DNA of 64,000 nt. Source: Circinella umbellata (Eukaryota; Mucoromycota; Mucoromycetes; Mucorales; Lichtheimiaceae). Location of the stretch: assembly GCA_025093555.1 (NCBI GenBank), contig JAIWNF010000055.1, positions 228,863 through 292,862 on the forward strand, in the 5' to 3' direction. Within the stretch, counting starts at the first letter, position 1; the number at the start of each line of letters is the position of its first letter. Under the pieces are notes generated by a model that had not been told where the DNA came from, ran no database searches, and saw only the letters and a list, made by a program, of their open reading frames with translations. Position numbers and translations under genes: made by a program. This document shows, in pieces, positions 10,220-22,600 of the stretch.

Positions 10220-12752
10220 CATTTTATAACCTAAATTTTTTTTGCCTAACTTTGAAGGGTTACGTATAAATAAGCATACACACCACTAAAACAAAAAATA
10301 AACCATAGAAATGAAAGATACAACGATTAAAAATAAAACTGATGGATTAGTTTTTGTAAACTTGACTGAAATTTTTTTTTATATGATTTCAAAGTTAGGG
10401 TATAGCTGAGAATTTTGGCTGGAGAGGTACTATGATCGAGTCCAAATTGAAACAATAAGAATAGACAACATATTTCGGTATTACATTTAGCCGAAAACAT
10501 ATATATAGATAATCATAGAGATGTGCTACAGCTAGTGATTCCTGTAATACGCATCTTTTTCACTATGGTAGCAATAAACAACAGAAAACGTTCAAGTAGA
10601 AATAGAAAAAAAATGCTCAAGGAAGATTCATTAGCAAGCAAACAAATACTCAAGAATCTGATAAAGAAAAAAATAAAGAAGATTGGGAATTGATTGGTCT
10701 TACAAGTGATGATATCAAAAATGTATGTCAAAAGCTGAATTTGTCATGGAAAAAAGGTGCAGATAGTGGACTTCGAGGTGTTTATCGAAAGGATTCAAGG
10801 ACAACAAAATGGCGTCAAGGTAAAAGTGGCAAATCTAATTCGGTTTCCAATGTAACTTCACATTCTATTTTAAGCTTCCCTCGATTTGAAGTTCTAAAGA
10901 AATCAACAACAAACTGTGAAGAACGTATAAAGAAAGAACAGCAAAAAACAGCCATGCACTTAAAAATGCAGCAATTACTAAACACAATTTCTCTGCAAAT
11001 CTTGCCAAAAATAAGCAGCCAGTCTATCTTCAACACTCAATCATCCTACAACATATGTCGATTACAATGTGTGCACCGTCTCTTAACATATAGTTTACAA
11101 GGCATGAACAAAACTCAAGCAAGCGCTAAAGCAGCAAACGAGTTATGGAGTAATCCATCATCTTACCGACCATATATAATACAAGCTTGGGCAAAAGAAT
11201 ATATTAACTTCGGTTTTATTTCTCCACATCGTCAGGGGAAACATGCAAAAAGAAGTTCCTTGCTTAATGATGAAGATGTTGCACGAAAGGTGCGCAACTG
11301 GTTACAACAACAACGTCCACAACAGCGTAATCTAATTGACCTGAAAAAGTATATTGATGAGGAACTAATTCCAAAGCAGTTGGGAATTACGGGTACTTTT
11401 AGCTTAATGACACTCCGGAACTATCTGCATGAATGGGGTTACAAGTACCGAGCAAATAAAAAAGATGTATATTTTGATGGGCATGAGTGGACTGATATTG
11501 TGGAATATCGAAACGAGTGGTCAAAACGTATGATGGAATATAAGAAGCTTATGAAAGACTTTACTGAGGGATCCATCATTGAACCAAACTTAGAATCAAA
11601 TCAGCAAGAGCATGTATTGGTTACTCAAGATGAATGCACATTTTATTCAAATGATTCAAAACGGGATATGTGGCTCATGGAAGGAGAAAATCTATTACTA
11701 AAGAAAAATCCTGGGATGTCAATTATGGTGAGCGAGTTCCAATGCCCATGCCATGGCACCATGCGTATTAAGGGATGGACATCAAGAAAATTATTTTGTG
11801 CTGGTCAAAATAGAGATGGATATTGGGATCATCAAGATTTATTAAAGCAGCTTCAAGAAGATGTTATTCCTTTGTTTGAATATTTACACCCAAACGCTAA
11901 AGGAATATTTATTTTTGATCAAAGTTCAAACCATAGAGCTTATGCTAATAATGCCTTAGTTGCAAGTAGGATGCCACTGGGTCCAAACCTGCTGATGAAA
12001 TGGAACCGTTCAAATTTAAGAATACTACATATATTCGAGATGAAGAATTGCATGTTCAAGCTATGTATATCAAGAAGGATATAATTCAAGAAAGAAAAAA
12101 TGGAAAAAGCAAACTCAAAAAAATTATTTATTTTAAAGGCATACAAAAAATACTTGAAGAGCGAGGTCTGTGGATGGAACAAGATCCATATAGACAAGGG
12201 AAAAAATGGCGTTTGTCATGCAATGATGATGAAAAGCCTGATCATAAATGCTGTGCCCGTCATCTTTTAGCGAATCAGCCTGACTTTAAAAAACAAAAAT
12301 CAGCTCTTCAAGAGACAGTCGAGCAAAATCACGTCTTTGAAATGTACCCAAAGTTTCATTGTGAGACTAACTGGATTGAAAGATACTGGAGTTATGCAAA
12401 AAAATAAGCCCGTACAAACTGTGATTATTCTTTCAAGTCATTACAAAAAAACGTTGATAAATTCTTAGATTCTGCTGGAGACATAAAAAGAATACAAAAT
12501 TATTATAATAGATGCTAGAGATATATCGAGGCATATTCTCTTGGAATGGATGCTATACAAGCGATGGATGAAGTAAAACGATTTTCAAGAAGAGTAAAAG
12601 CCCATTGAAAAATTCCTGAACACATGTAGTCAAAAAAAAAAAGACCACCCCCTTATTCGAACCATTCCACCAATAAATATAGAGCATAATAGCGGAATTT
12701 AAAATAAAAATGAAATTGAAACATTTACTAAGAAAATTTAGGTTATAAAATG
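10220..12752 (+). mobile_element. IS630/Tc1-like transposon 2 with TA duplication
   Basis: The ends are perfect 20-bp inverted repeats, CATTTTATAACCTAAATTTT at 10220-10239 and its complement at 12733-12752, each flanked by TA (10218-10219 and 12753-12754). Without the element the CACTA transposase reads through in frame (NPMVH then MHHIETMSYFPL). The target was the 16-bp palindrome TGGTGCATATGCACCA with insertion at its central TA. The ends differ from those of the IS630-like element at 3746-6902, so it is a separate family member. Confidence 0.95.
10565..12607 (+). pseudogene. IS630/Tc1-like transposase 2, frameshifted
   Basis: This is a relative of the transposase at 4459-6594, with the same blocks: HRQGKHAKRSSLLNDEDV, VTQDECTFYSN (first D), MVSEFQCPCHGTMRIKGW, FIFDQSSNHRAYA (second D) and NWIERYWSYAKK (E). 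It is broken in at least four places: a frame change between the ATG at 10565 and the main frame from about 10640, loss of one base near 11985 so that the C-terminal part continues in another frame, TAA at 12405-12407, and TAG in NRC*RYIEAY near 12519. The damage exceeds that of the first copy, so this family stopped moving earlier or was hit harder. Confidence 0.88.
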
Positions 12753-14270
12753 TATGCACCATATCGAAACAATGTCATACTTCCCATTGTCAAGACAACT
12801 GGCAATGTTCATCACAGATCCTTACATTCGTGAATCTATACACGAAAAAGTAAGCCATGAAGCTGACCCTGGTATATTAACTGATATATTTGATGGATCC
12901 ATATATCAGTCATTCAAACCAATCATCTACCAATCTTGACCTCACTGTATCCTTATTTGTGGATGGGTTCACTCCATTCAAAGGGGGAAATTCCAGGTTG
13001 ACAATTGTTCACTTGGTTTTGCTGTCGCTTCCTCCACTTGAAAGGCAAGTATCTACTATTATTTTTTATTATTCAACTATATACTATTATTTTTTATACT
13101 CCTTCACAATTACTTACACAATATTGTATTGGCATCAAATAGATACAAGGCACAAAACATGATGCAAGTCGCTATAATACCTGCCGATCATACTGGGAAC
13201 ATTTACAGTTTTCTTCGCCCGTTGATGAATGAGTTGCGTGTTCTTGAGGATGCTGGGATGATAGTTGATTGTGCAGACAGGCCAATCAATGTCAAAGTAC
13301 ATTGCTTACTTGCGCCAGGCGATATCATCGGCGTTCAAGAGTTGATCCATCACTCAGGTTGTATGTCGTTGTATGGTTGCCATCAATGCTGAATAACTAC
13401 AGTCCGAGAATTTAGTCCAGCAGGTCGAGGATATGGCAGATACTATACTGGAACAATCAAAATGTCTACTCCAAGAATGGATGATGAATTTAAAGGAGAT
13501 AACAATGTAAGTTTAGCACAATACAAACGCATGATGATAAATAATATGCAGGATTGTCTATTTATTTTTCGATAACTTACTTTATTAATCCGGTTACGGA
13601 TAATTATAATTGGTCATGTTTTTGAACAAAAAATAGGAATATGGTATTAGCAAGGCCACAGATTTTGCCCAACTGAAATCGTTCCATGGTTATTCCTTCT
13701 TCGGATTGGACGAACTACATCTCATAGGCGCGAATGTTATGAAGAGAATATGGCAAATGGTATCCGGTGACTTTGCTACTGATGTGAACACGACTATAAT
13801 ACTACCGAAGCAAGCATGTTCAGCTATCGGGAGTGCTATAACTGCATCAGCTGCAACGGTACCATCTGCTCTATTTGAAGGAAGTTTCAGAGGTAATTAA
13901 TGAACATAGTTTATGAGAAAAACTTATTTATCTATATAAATATTAACTTACCTTTCATATATTTAGATGTGTGCAAGAAAGCTGGTCTAATGCGATCTGT
14001 TGATTGGATCGTTTTCTTGCAAGCAGTGGTCCCCACGTTGGTCTTCGAACATCTTGTAGAAGAATACACGTCTTCGGCGGACCAAGTGAACGCGGTCATG
14101 TCTCTGGTAATTAGGTGTACTCTGGCTCTTCAGTGGAATATGGACTAGGAAGATCTTGCCAATCTCAACATGTAAGTTTATAATAATCAAATTATTCAAG
14201 CCTAACTATAACTAACAATGAACCATATCTATAGAAATCTTAACACTTGGCATATCCATTGAAGCGTTAC

Positions 14271-14926
14271 TTGTCGTAATAAAGAGCTTCGTTATATGTA
14301 ATTGATATGATTTATGTTGAGAAAATAAAGTAATGGTTATAATTAACTTAATAATTATAGATAAATGATATGTGGGAGTTCTAATATTCAGGAATGTTAC
14401 GTCTGAAACCACAAAAAGAGAAGTCTTAATAAAATTACTAAATGAAAATCAAACGAAAGGATTTATTTATAAAAGATAATTTATTTAAAAGACAAGACAA
14501 AGTTAAAGATAAATCTTAAGGAAAAATAGAACTTAAGGTGAAAGAGAACTGAAGAAAAGAAATTTTAGAGTGAAAAAGGTCGAGTATTTATACTATTTGC
14601 TTTTGTAAAAATAGTCAATAGCTTTCGTGAAAATAGTCATTAGCTATTGTGAGAATGATCACTAGCTTTAGTAAAAGATTGCAATTGCTCTTGTAAGAAG
14701 CAGCAATTGCGAAAAGAATCAAAAGTGGGATCCAATAAAATGGCGCAATGGGTTTTTTATACTGTAATAAGAATATTTGATGATAACATGTGACTATAAT
14801 CAATAATACTAATGATAAGGAAAGAGACAAAAAATAATAATAATGCTATTTATAATGGGGATTATACTAATATTGGAGATAATATATATGAGGAAAGAGA
14901 AAAAAAGGTTGGGTAACGGTATTGCA
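14271..14926. mobile_element. 656-bp insertion of unknown class in the CACTA transposase
   Basis: CGTTAC occurs on both sides (14265-14270 and 14927-14932). Removing the stretch lets the transposase frame run ...SIEA then LHHMKNRVSTN without a stop. The insertion is AT-rich, non-coding, and contains four diverged repeats built on AATAGTCA(A/T)TAGCT near 14610-14670. Ends TTG...GCA could be those of a solo LTR, but one extra T makes this uncertain. Confidence 0.55.
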
Positions 14927-16264
14927 CGTTACACCATATGAAGAACAGAGTCAGCACCAACATGTACAATGTCAACTTCCATTATCTTCGCCACATCCAC
15001 GAAACGTGCTTGAAACTAGGCCCATTGCAAAGCTATAGCACACGTTCTGTCGAACGTGCGATTGGTACGTTAACACATCATTAACAAACATATATTTTAT
15101 TTTAACATATAAACATATACTTACCAATGCTCCAATGTTTGTATAGGGTTCTTTAAAAGACATATCAAGCAACGTGTTTCCCCTGGCTCCAATGCTGCCA
15201 ACATCATAAAGCGTCACATAATCACACGTGCCTATCGCCGCATGTACGTCGAAGAAGATATAGTAGAGGAAGTAGAGGAAGCAGAAGAAGACGAAGACAT
15301 AACTGACGGTAACCAATATACCATTCCGAATGGTAAGCAAGAAATTGAACTGTGGGATTGGCACCATACCATGCTGGAAATGTATTCCAGTAAGTACAGC
15401 CTGTTCCGCTATCTTCAAAAGTATTGGCACAACCAATTTCGCGATAGTCGAGTGCTCACTAGTACATTGGATACCCGGATCCGAGTTGGAAAACGTCTCT
15501 TCAAAACAGACACTATCTTTAGGTGTGAAGAATATCCTGGAACGGCGCACAAGTTAGATACCCTGGTAAAGCTAAGGCTTCCAATTAGAGGACATAGTGG
15601 CAGTACGGCCTTCTATTTTGGTGAGTTAATGCTATTCTTCACTCATCAATACCAAGGTACATTTTCATCTGCAATATAAAAACTATACAATCTATTATAA
15701 TAGCAATATACTTACTTTTTAATTTTTTTTCATAGGCGATGAACGGCAGCTATGCTTAGTAAAGCTGAATGGTAATCTCAAAATGACAGAGTACGGGTTG
15801 GGTGCGCGCCCAAGATATGGAACACCTTATGGTTATAGAACAGGTGCAAACACCAGTGAAAGTGACAAGTACATTGTGACTGGTTGTGAAAATATTTTGG
15901 GATATGCGGGTCTGTTACAATCTTCACTTCACCCCAGTCGCTACTATGTTGTCTATCCTGACATGATACCTGGCGACATAACTCTTGGAAACATTCGTGA
16001 CATTTAACTTTGAAATTTTTTATCTTTTATTTTTTTACCATATTCATTCTTTTCAAAAGCTGCTCTTTTTTTCTTTAATATTTTCTTTCTCTCCTTTTAT
16101 TTTGTTTTTCAACTTTTTTTCAACTTCAACTTCCATTTTTATCGTTATATATACTCAATAGTTAAATCAACATTACACAGATTTCCAAATAAAGTTTTTT
16201 TTCTTCATAATTGTTACACTAGTCCTCGCGAACCTCGCGAACCTCGCGAAAATTTCCCATGGTG

Positions 16265-19198
16265 CGCCAACAGCCTTCACATGCAGAAACATATCTTGCA
16301 TCAAGATATGTTTTGATTTCGTTCATAGATGGATCGGCTTGCTCGTTTGTTATACTTTGAGCATTTGATTGTCGCTGATTTTGAGATACCACCACTGCTG
16401 TACGATCAGGACCCTTATACACATATTTATAAATATACTTGATAGAAGCAATCGAAGTACATATCTCTACATTGATGGGAGCGTCATATTTGGTACATAA
16501 AAATATATTGTGAGGTACCACCCATCGATTATCCATTCGAACACCATTTTTATAAACATGATAATTGTTGTTTCTGTCGTATGGCACACGTTAATCCTTC
16601 ATCTCAGATAATTAAAATATAAACTATATGTAAAAAACAATAAAATAATCTTACATCGGTTGCTTTCTAAATACACAAATAATAATTCTACACAATAACG
16701 CTTTATATACAATATATAAATATAATAATCAAACACAATTTATTTATTCACAATCACATAATACACAATTTAACATCATATAACATTATCTACAAATACA
16801 GGAAAATACACATCTAAAACATATATATATATAACTTACTTGTAATAGAAATAATTATTAGATATCTTTTTTATCTTAATATTATTTTCATATAATAAAA
16901 GCACCTGAAAGATTCTCACAAGACTTTATCTGTTATCATTTTTTATACTTACCTTATTTTCCTGTTAACTTCATATCCATAAATACCACAATTTCTACAT
17001 CGCCTATAAACAGGATACCCATTTTCGCTCATATTTGTTTCATCTGAAAGCTGGTTTGGAAAACGTTTTGAACATGCACCCCCTTGCATACATGGCGATC
17101 GAGAATTAAGGTCTCCGCAAGGTCCATGCATCATTAACCTTTCTACTGTTGCACGTGCAGCTGGATATTGGTCTGCATTGGGCAGTTCGGCTGATACAAT
17201 GTCATCGACCTCTTTAGGTATTCACGGTTTATCACTTTGTGCCAAAATGAACAAAATATGAGCATATGGAAGACCACGCTTCTGAAATTCTACAGTATGT
17301 ATGTGTCCGACTACTTTACCAAGAACCATATCTTTGTGAGATCATGCATCAATTCTTTCAGTTTTATTTTAAACACACGAACACAAATGTCAGGTCGCTC
17401 TGCCGCCGTCTGTCTTGGGAGAAGGGAGTCTTGGATCTCATGCCATCTGGGATTGGTGGTCATAGTAACAAATATATCTGGTTTTCCAAAGCGTTGTACA
17501 ATACTCATGGCATCCTGATAAAGTTCTTTCATATGACGTGGACCTCTAATGAAAGATGAGGGCAGTATAACTCGCTTACTGACATTCACCATATCATTAT
17601 CACTAAGATCGACAGCATCTGCAACACTTTTATACAAATCTGAACGTAGTTTGTCCTGATTGCTCATGATATAGTTAAGACGCTCAGACTCCACCTTGGC
17701 GTACATGTCCGTAATATACTGTTGAAATAGCTTACCAAAGCGATGCAAATCGTTCTGTCCTTCACTATTATCATTGTTGCTATGAATCATCAATTGATAT
17801 TTATACAAATCCATGCATGTTACATAACTGCCATCAATACATTGTGCTCCAATGTTCCAGCCCTCATCGCCTAAATATTGTATTTGTTAATAATCAGGTA
17901 TTCTAAACTTTATACTAAATATTAAATACGGTAAATAATAATTCAAGCTACCTTGTGGAAACATCAACACATAGTGCATGGCATCATAGAAATGATGGTT
18001 AACTGATATCTGTTGCATTTGATTTGATCGAGTTTGCACTATAATATCACCATCTCTACTCTGACCTTCATGACCACCATCTACAATTAATAGTCCAACC
18101 TCGTCTCCTGTTGGTCTATTGTAGCGTCGTTGATCCAGTGTACCTTCTGCGTGAATTACCAGTGTAACATCACTTACATCTTCATCTCTCAACTGGGTAG
18201 CCATATTATTGAAAGTTTGAGCAAACGGGCATATACGATGCATCAAAGTTTGTAAAGTGTTTAAGACCTCCATGTCTATTGAGGCGTTGGTATAATTGCG
18301 ACGTATTTCTAATTGCCTCTCTATGGATGGTCATGAACATAGATTTGCGCAAAAGATGGCGTATCTTGATCCGTGTTTGGGAGCAAAGAACCAATCAGAT
18401 GATACACCTCACCATGGATACGAAATTATAAGCACCACCACACAAATTTGCAACAGTGTGATCGATACTAGCACCAAGTGATGCAAACTCAATGCATTGT
18501 TACGTATATGCATGAATATTAGAACGGAAATTCTTTGATGCAGTACCATTACCACGTAGTAGCTGAGCTATTTCTGCTGGAGTAGGACTCAATAGTAAAG
18601 ACTGATAGAGCCTTTGTTACAGCATAAGTGAACTCAGGTGTCCTATTAGATGAACTTCCCACACGTTCCAAAATCCACATATGTGCCTGGCAATGGCTGT
18701 GCTGACGATCTATTAATCTAAGTGAATGACGTTCAGGAATATGATTTGAGGAAACACGTTCAAGAACAATACGAGCCTATACAAATAAAGTCTTTTAAGT
18801 AAAAAAAACGAAAACATAATATGTAAAAAGCTTTTTAAAAACAGGTTATTATTATTACTTCCGTGTTTGCAGGGTTAGCTGTACAATGACGCGAAGTTCT
18901 TCGTGAATGGCCGAACTGGCCACAACTTGGACATTGAGGTTCTGACTATTACCATTGTGGATCAAGAATTAATGATTGCATTCTTTCTTTTCTCTCTATC
19001 CCAACTAATACTACTTACGGATTGCTGTTGCAAAGAACCACTGTCATTACTTGAATGGTTTCTTTGTTCCTGATCATTCACAAAAATTGTTTCATTCTAG
19101 TACGTACAATGCTTAATCGAGCTGCATTCATTAAATGATCTCAGTGAGTTCTACGGGAATGCCGGGCTGATGCATGAAGGACAAATTGGAGTGCTCAT
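16265..19198 (-). pseudogene. Helitron 1 N-terminal and HUH replication-initiator region
   Basis: From 19198 the minus strand starts with a short Cys finger (MSTPICPSC). N-terminal Helitron blocks follow at 18273-17887 and the Helitron-like N domain at 17814-17311 (ILPSSFIRGPRHMKELYQDA, RFGKPDIFVTMTTNPRW). The HUH segment at about 17310-17225 reads GLPYAHIL where the family normally has His at the Y position. Then come MMHGPCGDLN, CMQGGACSKRFP (17134-16949) and the Y-motif region VEICTSIASIKYIYKYVYKG (16587 onward), where paired tyrosines and lysine act in strand nicking. Stops and frameshifts separate the blocks, and some gaps may be introns (16590-16940, 18780-18860). The copy is inactive. 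Confidence 0.85.
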
Positions 19199-19383
19199 TT
19201 TATGAATATGCTGTGGTTTTAAAATAAAAATGTAAAAAACGTTAAGCAAAAAAAAAGAACTTTATTATAATATTATTATACAGGTCGGTGTTGTTGAGCT
19301 GACTCTAAGTATTTCCTTTTTTAGGTTTTATAAAATCTAAACTTTTTAGTAGTATAGACTAGCGTTTGCCTGCCCTCGCTTCC

Positions 19384-19474
19384 GCTTCCCGGGTCATTCA
19401 ACGGAAAACACGTCACAAGGGGGGTAAACCCCCCTTGACCCCCCAAAAAGGCGCTTCGCGCCTAGTAGCGACGA
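19384..19474 (-). repeat. GC-rich palindromic block, probable Helitron 1 5' terminus
   Basis: In a region of about 30% GC this block contains GGCGCGAAGCGCC (hairpin), and GGGGGGTCAAGGGGGG followed by TTTACCCCCCTT (second hairpin). It lies upstream of the Helitron 1 start codon on the minus strand. About 70 bp of it is similar to 58366-58440, which precedes a gag-like gene, so the block is shared between two different kinds of element. Confidence 0.6.
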
Positions 19475-19699
19475 TGCCCAAGGCTGTATAATTGTTTTGT
19501 GGATCCAGTCAAATAAAAAATAAACTGCATTAGTATAGTAATAAGTTGTCTTTAAGATGGGATAGAATTTTATTGATAAAAAAGAAAAAAATATATAAAA
19601 GTTATTAAAAGTAAGGTGATTTTACTGAAGTTTTGTGGAAGTAAGGCTATTAAAAGGATGCTGGTTGTTTAAGATAAATTGATCATATATGTAAAGAAG
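19475..19699. other. Spacer between Helitron 2 stop and Helitron 1 terminus
   Basis: This is AT-rich sequence without an open frame of interest. It should hold the 3' end of Helitron 2, which reads leftwards from its stop at 19702-19700, but I could not identify a convincing hairpin plus CTRR end other than the CTAG within the GC-rich block at 19462-19465. Confidence 0.4.
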
Positions 19700-22600
19700 T
19701 TATGAAATTGAAGAAGGAGGCGGAAGAGGTGATGGAGAGAATATTTCAGGATATACGACATTCTTTGTAATAGGGCGATCAGCTTGTCTATCCCATTCAG
19801 CCATTATATGCAAGTTTCTGTAATCGGTAACGCGTGAAAATGCGACATATAACTACCATGCGAAAATACTGGATCAGGAAGATAAACACCAAGTGTGTTA
19901 ATGTTTGACCCTGCGACTTGTTTATACTAAGACAGAAAGCAGGTTTAGTGGAAATTTTTCCAGATATTTCGCATGGTAATCCAGAAGATTGTGAAGAGCT
20001 GATAAGCTTAACACGTGGTATATGGACGCGATTGCCAGCATGGCTGCCAGTTATAATTTCGGCTTCTATGAGATGTGTATGTAGGTTTCTGCAAATTAGT
20101 TTTGTTCCATTACACAGACCCTCTGCTGGATTCAAGTTACAGAGAAGGATGACAGGTTGGTTGATTTTTAGACAAGTCGATGAGGTGGGAATCCTATCAA
20201 GTTTAAACGAAAAAATAATATAATGATAAGATATCCGAATAAATAATGAGTAATATATAATATAAATAGAACGCAGTAAATGAACATGTTAGTGTTGGCA
20301 TGAATTCATAGGGAAGCTCAACAGAAATACTTGTTACCTGAAATAGACAATGTGTTTAAAAATTCAGTAGGGATTTGGTTGGCATATTCTTCGCCAGGGA
20401 CGGTGTCTGCACTCAAATATTCACGGCATTCGCCTGGAAAACGATCAGTAGCGACATCATTAATGATATCTACTACAGCGTTTTTTGGTGATAATATTGC
20501 CCTTTGTGCAAAATATTGTGGGTCGGGTGTTGTATGGCTGTCTAAATTTGGGTAGATTACATCCAAAAGATTATTTATATTTGAACCTCTTATGCACCGT
20601 TCGCGATCAAGAAAAATATAATCTGAGTTTGGACGAACTATAAAATGAAAATTAGTATTAAAAGCCATCCTCTTGGGTTTTATTTATATGTATTTTTTTG
20701 TTCAAAAGATAAAGTACCTGAAGCCATTTGACCATTGCGATTTGAAGTAAATCTCGCGCAAATTGTCATGACGTTCGGAATGTTCATTGTTATCGTCAAG
20801 GTTTTGTAATCGCATATTGATTGTTAAACGAAAAGTACGAATTGAATTCCATAAAGGCGAACGAACAAAACTTGCATTGACACAGTCACTTCTACTTCCT
20901 CTTTTGACAACAGGAAGGGTTTGTCGAAAGTCACCACCAAAAACTATCACTTTGTTACCGAAAAGGGCGTTTTGTAGTGAAGGATCGGTAGCACCCATGA
21001 TATCCTGAAGTGTACGATTTACAGCCTCAACAGCATGACGATGAATCATTGGCACTTCATCCCAAACAATTAAAGAAGCATCGCGAATGGCTTGCGCCCT
21101 TTCACTTTGCAAACTAATTGAACATGTAGATGAATCGTCTAAATTTTCAACAGGAATTTTAAATATTGAGTGTGCTGTTGCACCTCGTCGAAGTAACAAA
21201 GCAGCAACACCAGTAGAAGCAACAGCAATTGCAGACTTGTTTTGAGAATGAACGTGGGCAAGGAGAGTATTATAAAGGAAGTTTTACCACTCCCACCTTG
21301 ACCATCCAAAAAGAAGGCCGTTGCTCGATAGTAGGATCATTGACAGCAGCTGTTACTGCATCGAATACAGCACGTTGATCAGCATTAAGGCTTCTAATAG
21401 AATCTTCTGCTACTTGGCGAGATCTTCAGTGTTTTCAGCTTCTACCTGCTGTGGATGTTCAGGTATTTCATTTTCAAAAGAAGAAAGATCAGGTAGAGGA
21501 GGGAGTGTTGGGAATTGTGAAAGAGAGCTATTTTGATCGAGAAGAAGATTATTAATATCAGTAATTGCCTGAGCATTACAGCGCGCAACATCAGGTTCCA
21601 AATCATTCACACGATATCGATGCTGATAGTCTTCCGAAAGATGGTCGCCATATTTTTGCCACAAAGCACCAGGTTGGATGGGTTTGCGAATAAAAGTAAA
21701 GTAACAAAAAGACGGCGAAGTTGAGGGATGGATGTTACAACCGATATTGCTTCTGCAAGACAAAGATCATATTCTTCATCACTTTCCAACAACAAACGTG
21801 CTGCAGCCGCTTCTTGAAATAATTCATATTCACGACCATTGTAACGCAATAAATCATTATAACTTTGTGCGCCAGGAACATTATGTAGCAAAAGGCGTAA
21901 AGAGAATCGTTCCATATCGCCAGGTGACACAAATACTACCCGACCAACAGCAGCTTTGGATCGAGTTCGTGGACTCCAATAATTATGAGTACCACTTGTA
22001 TTCCAAGAATATTGTGATGGTATTTGATGATAGCATAATTCTCATGCAGTGGGATCAGTGCTTAAAAAATAATAAAGGTAATAGAAGGTGGTGGTGATTA
22101 GAAAGAAGTAAGAAAAACGTATATCTTAATAGAACAACAAAGAATTACATACCGATTTAATTCAAAGTATGCATCCAGGGTCGAGAGTTTTGTTCTGCAC
22201 GCTCAATCACTTCTTGTACAGTTTGATTGGGGCGATAGTACACGTTTTTTTTCCAGGTAAATGAATAGATAAAGATTGTACAAAGGGTGCTCTTGAATGC
22301 AATGAAAAACCAAACAAACGCTAAAAAGACTCCGATGCGGATACATACCGAGCGTCTTGATATAAGGTTGTTTCATCAATATCATCTTCATCATCTTCAT
22401 TATCAACAGTAGCAATAGCAGTAGCGGAACTATCATTATTCCGGCGATGATGCATAGACATTAACGCACGATCATGTCCTTTAAATACATACTTATAGAG
22501 ATACTTGACAGCGCGGACATTATTACATATCTCAACATTCATATGAGAATCATACTTTGTTGTCAAATAAAGATTGTGGGGCACCACCCAGGTATTATCG

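Larger units (their letters stand above)
9230..16007 (+). pseudogene. CACTA Tnp2-like transposase, multi-exon, interrupted
   Basis: Exon 1 (9230-9314) encodes a C-x2-C...H-x4-C finger. Exon 2 (9403-9969) is very acidic. Exon 3 starts at 10040 with YRICPKHCRLFPL and C-K-C knuckles and is split by an IS630-like element at 10220; the frame resumes exactly at 12755. SLFVDGFTPFK and the later GVQELIHHSGCMSLYGCHQC match conserved acidic and Cys/His blocks of the transposase_21/Tnp2 family. Further exons at 13138, 13637, 13967, about 14950, 15146 and 15736 lead to a TAA ending at 16007. Damage: a one-base frameshift near 12915, TGA at 13390, TAG at 14146. It would have mobilised the CACTA ends. Confidence 0.85.
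7237..16264 (+). mobile_element. CACTA-type DNA transposon (9.0 kb, interrupted)
   Basis: The ends are perfect inverted repeats, CACCATGGGAAATTTTCGCG at 7237 and its complement ending at 16264, followed inward by short tandem CGCGAGGTT units (7253-7284 and 16224-16250). The 3-bp duplication CGC (7234-7236 and 16265-16267) and a terminus starting CAC fit the CACTA/EnSpm superfamily. Removing the element restores the Helitron 1 frame. It encodes a Tnp2-like transposase on the plus strand and a five-exon accessory protein on the minus strand, transcribed divergently from about 8930-9230. It contains a nested IS630-like element and a 656-bp insertion. Confidence 0.9.
2551..19474 (-). mobile_element. 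Helitron 1 (interrupted, truncated on its 3' side by a later insertion)
   Basis: Minus-strand pieces in order encode a zinc-finger start (19198), Helitron-like N domain, HUH replication initiator, linker and PIF1-type helicase. The reading frames rejoin when the CACTA element (7237-16264) and the IS630-like element (3746-6902) are removed. The helicase is cut at 2550 by a hAT-like element, so the C-terminus and 3' end are beyond the window. The 5' terminus is probably in the GC-rich block at 19384-19474, where an A|TC junction can be read at 19475/19474; that exact end is a guess. Several frameshifts and stops make this copy inactive. Confidence 0.85.
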
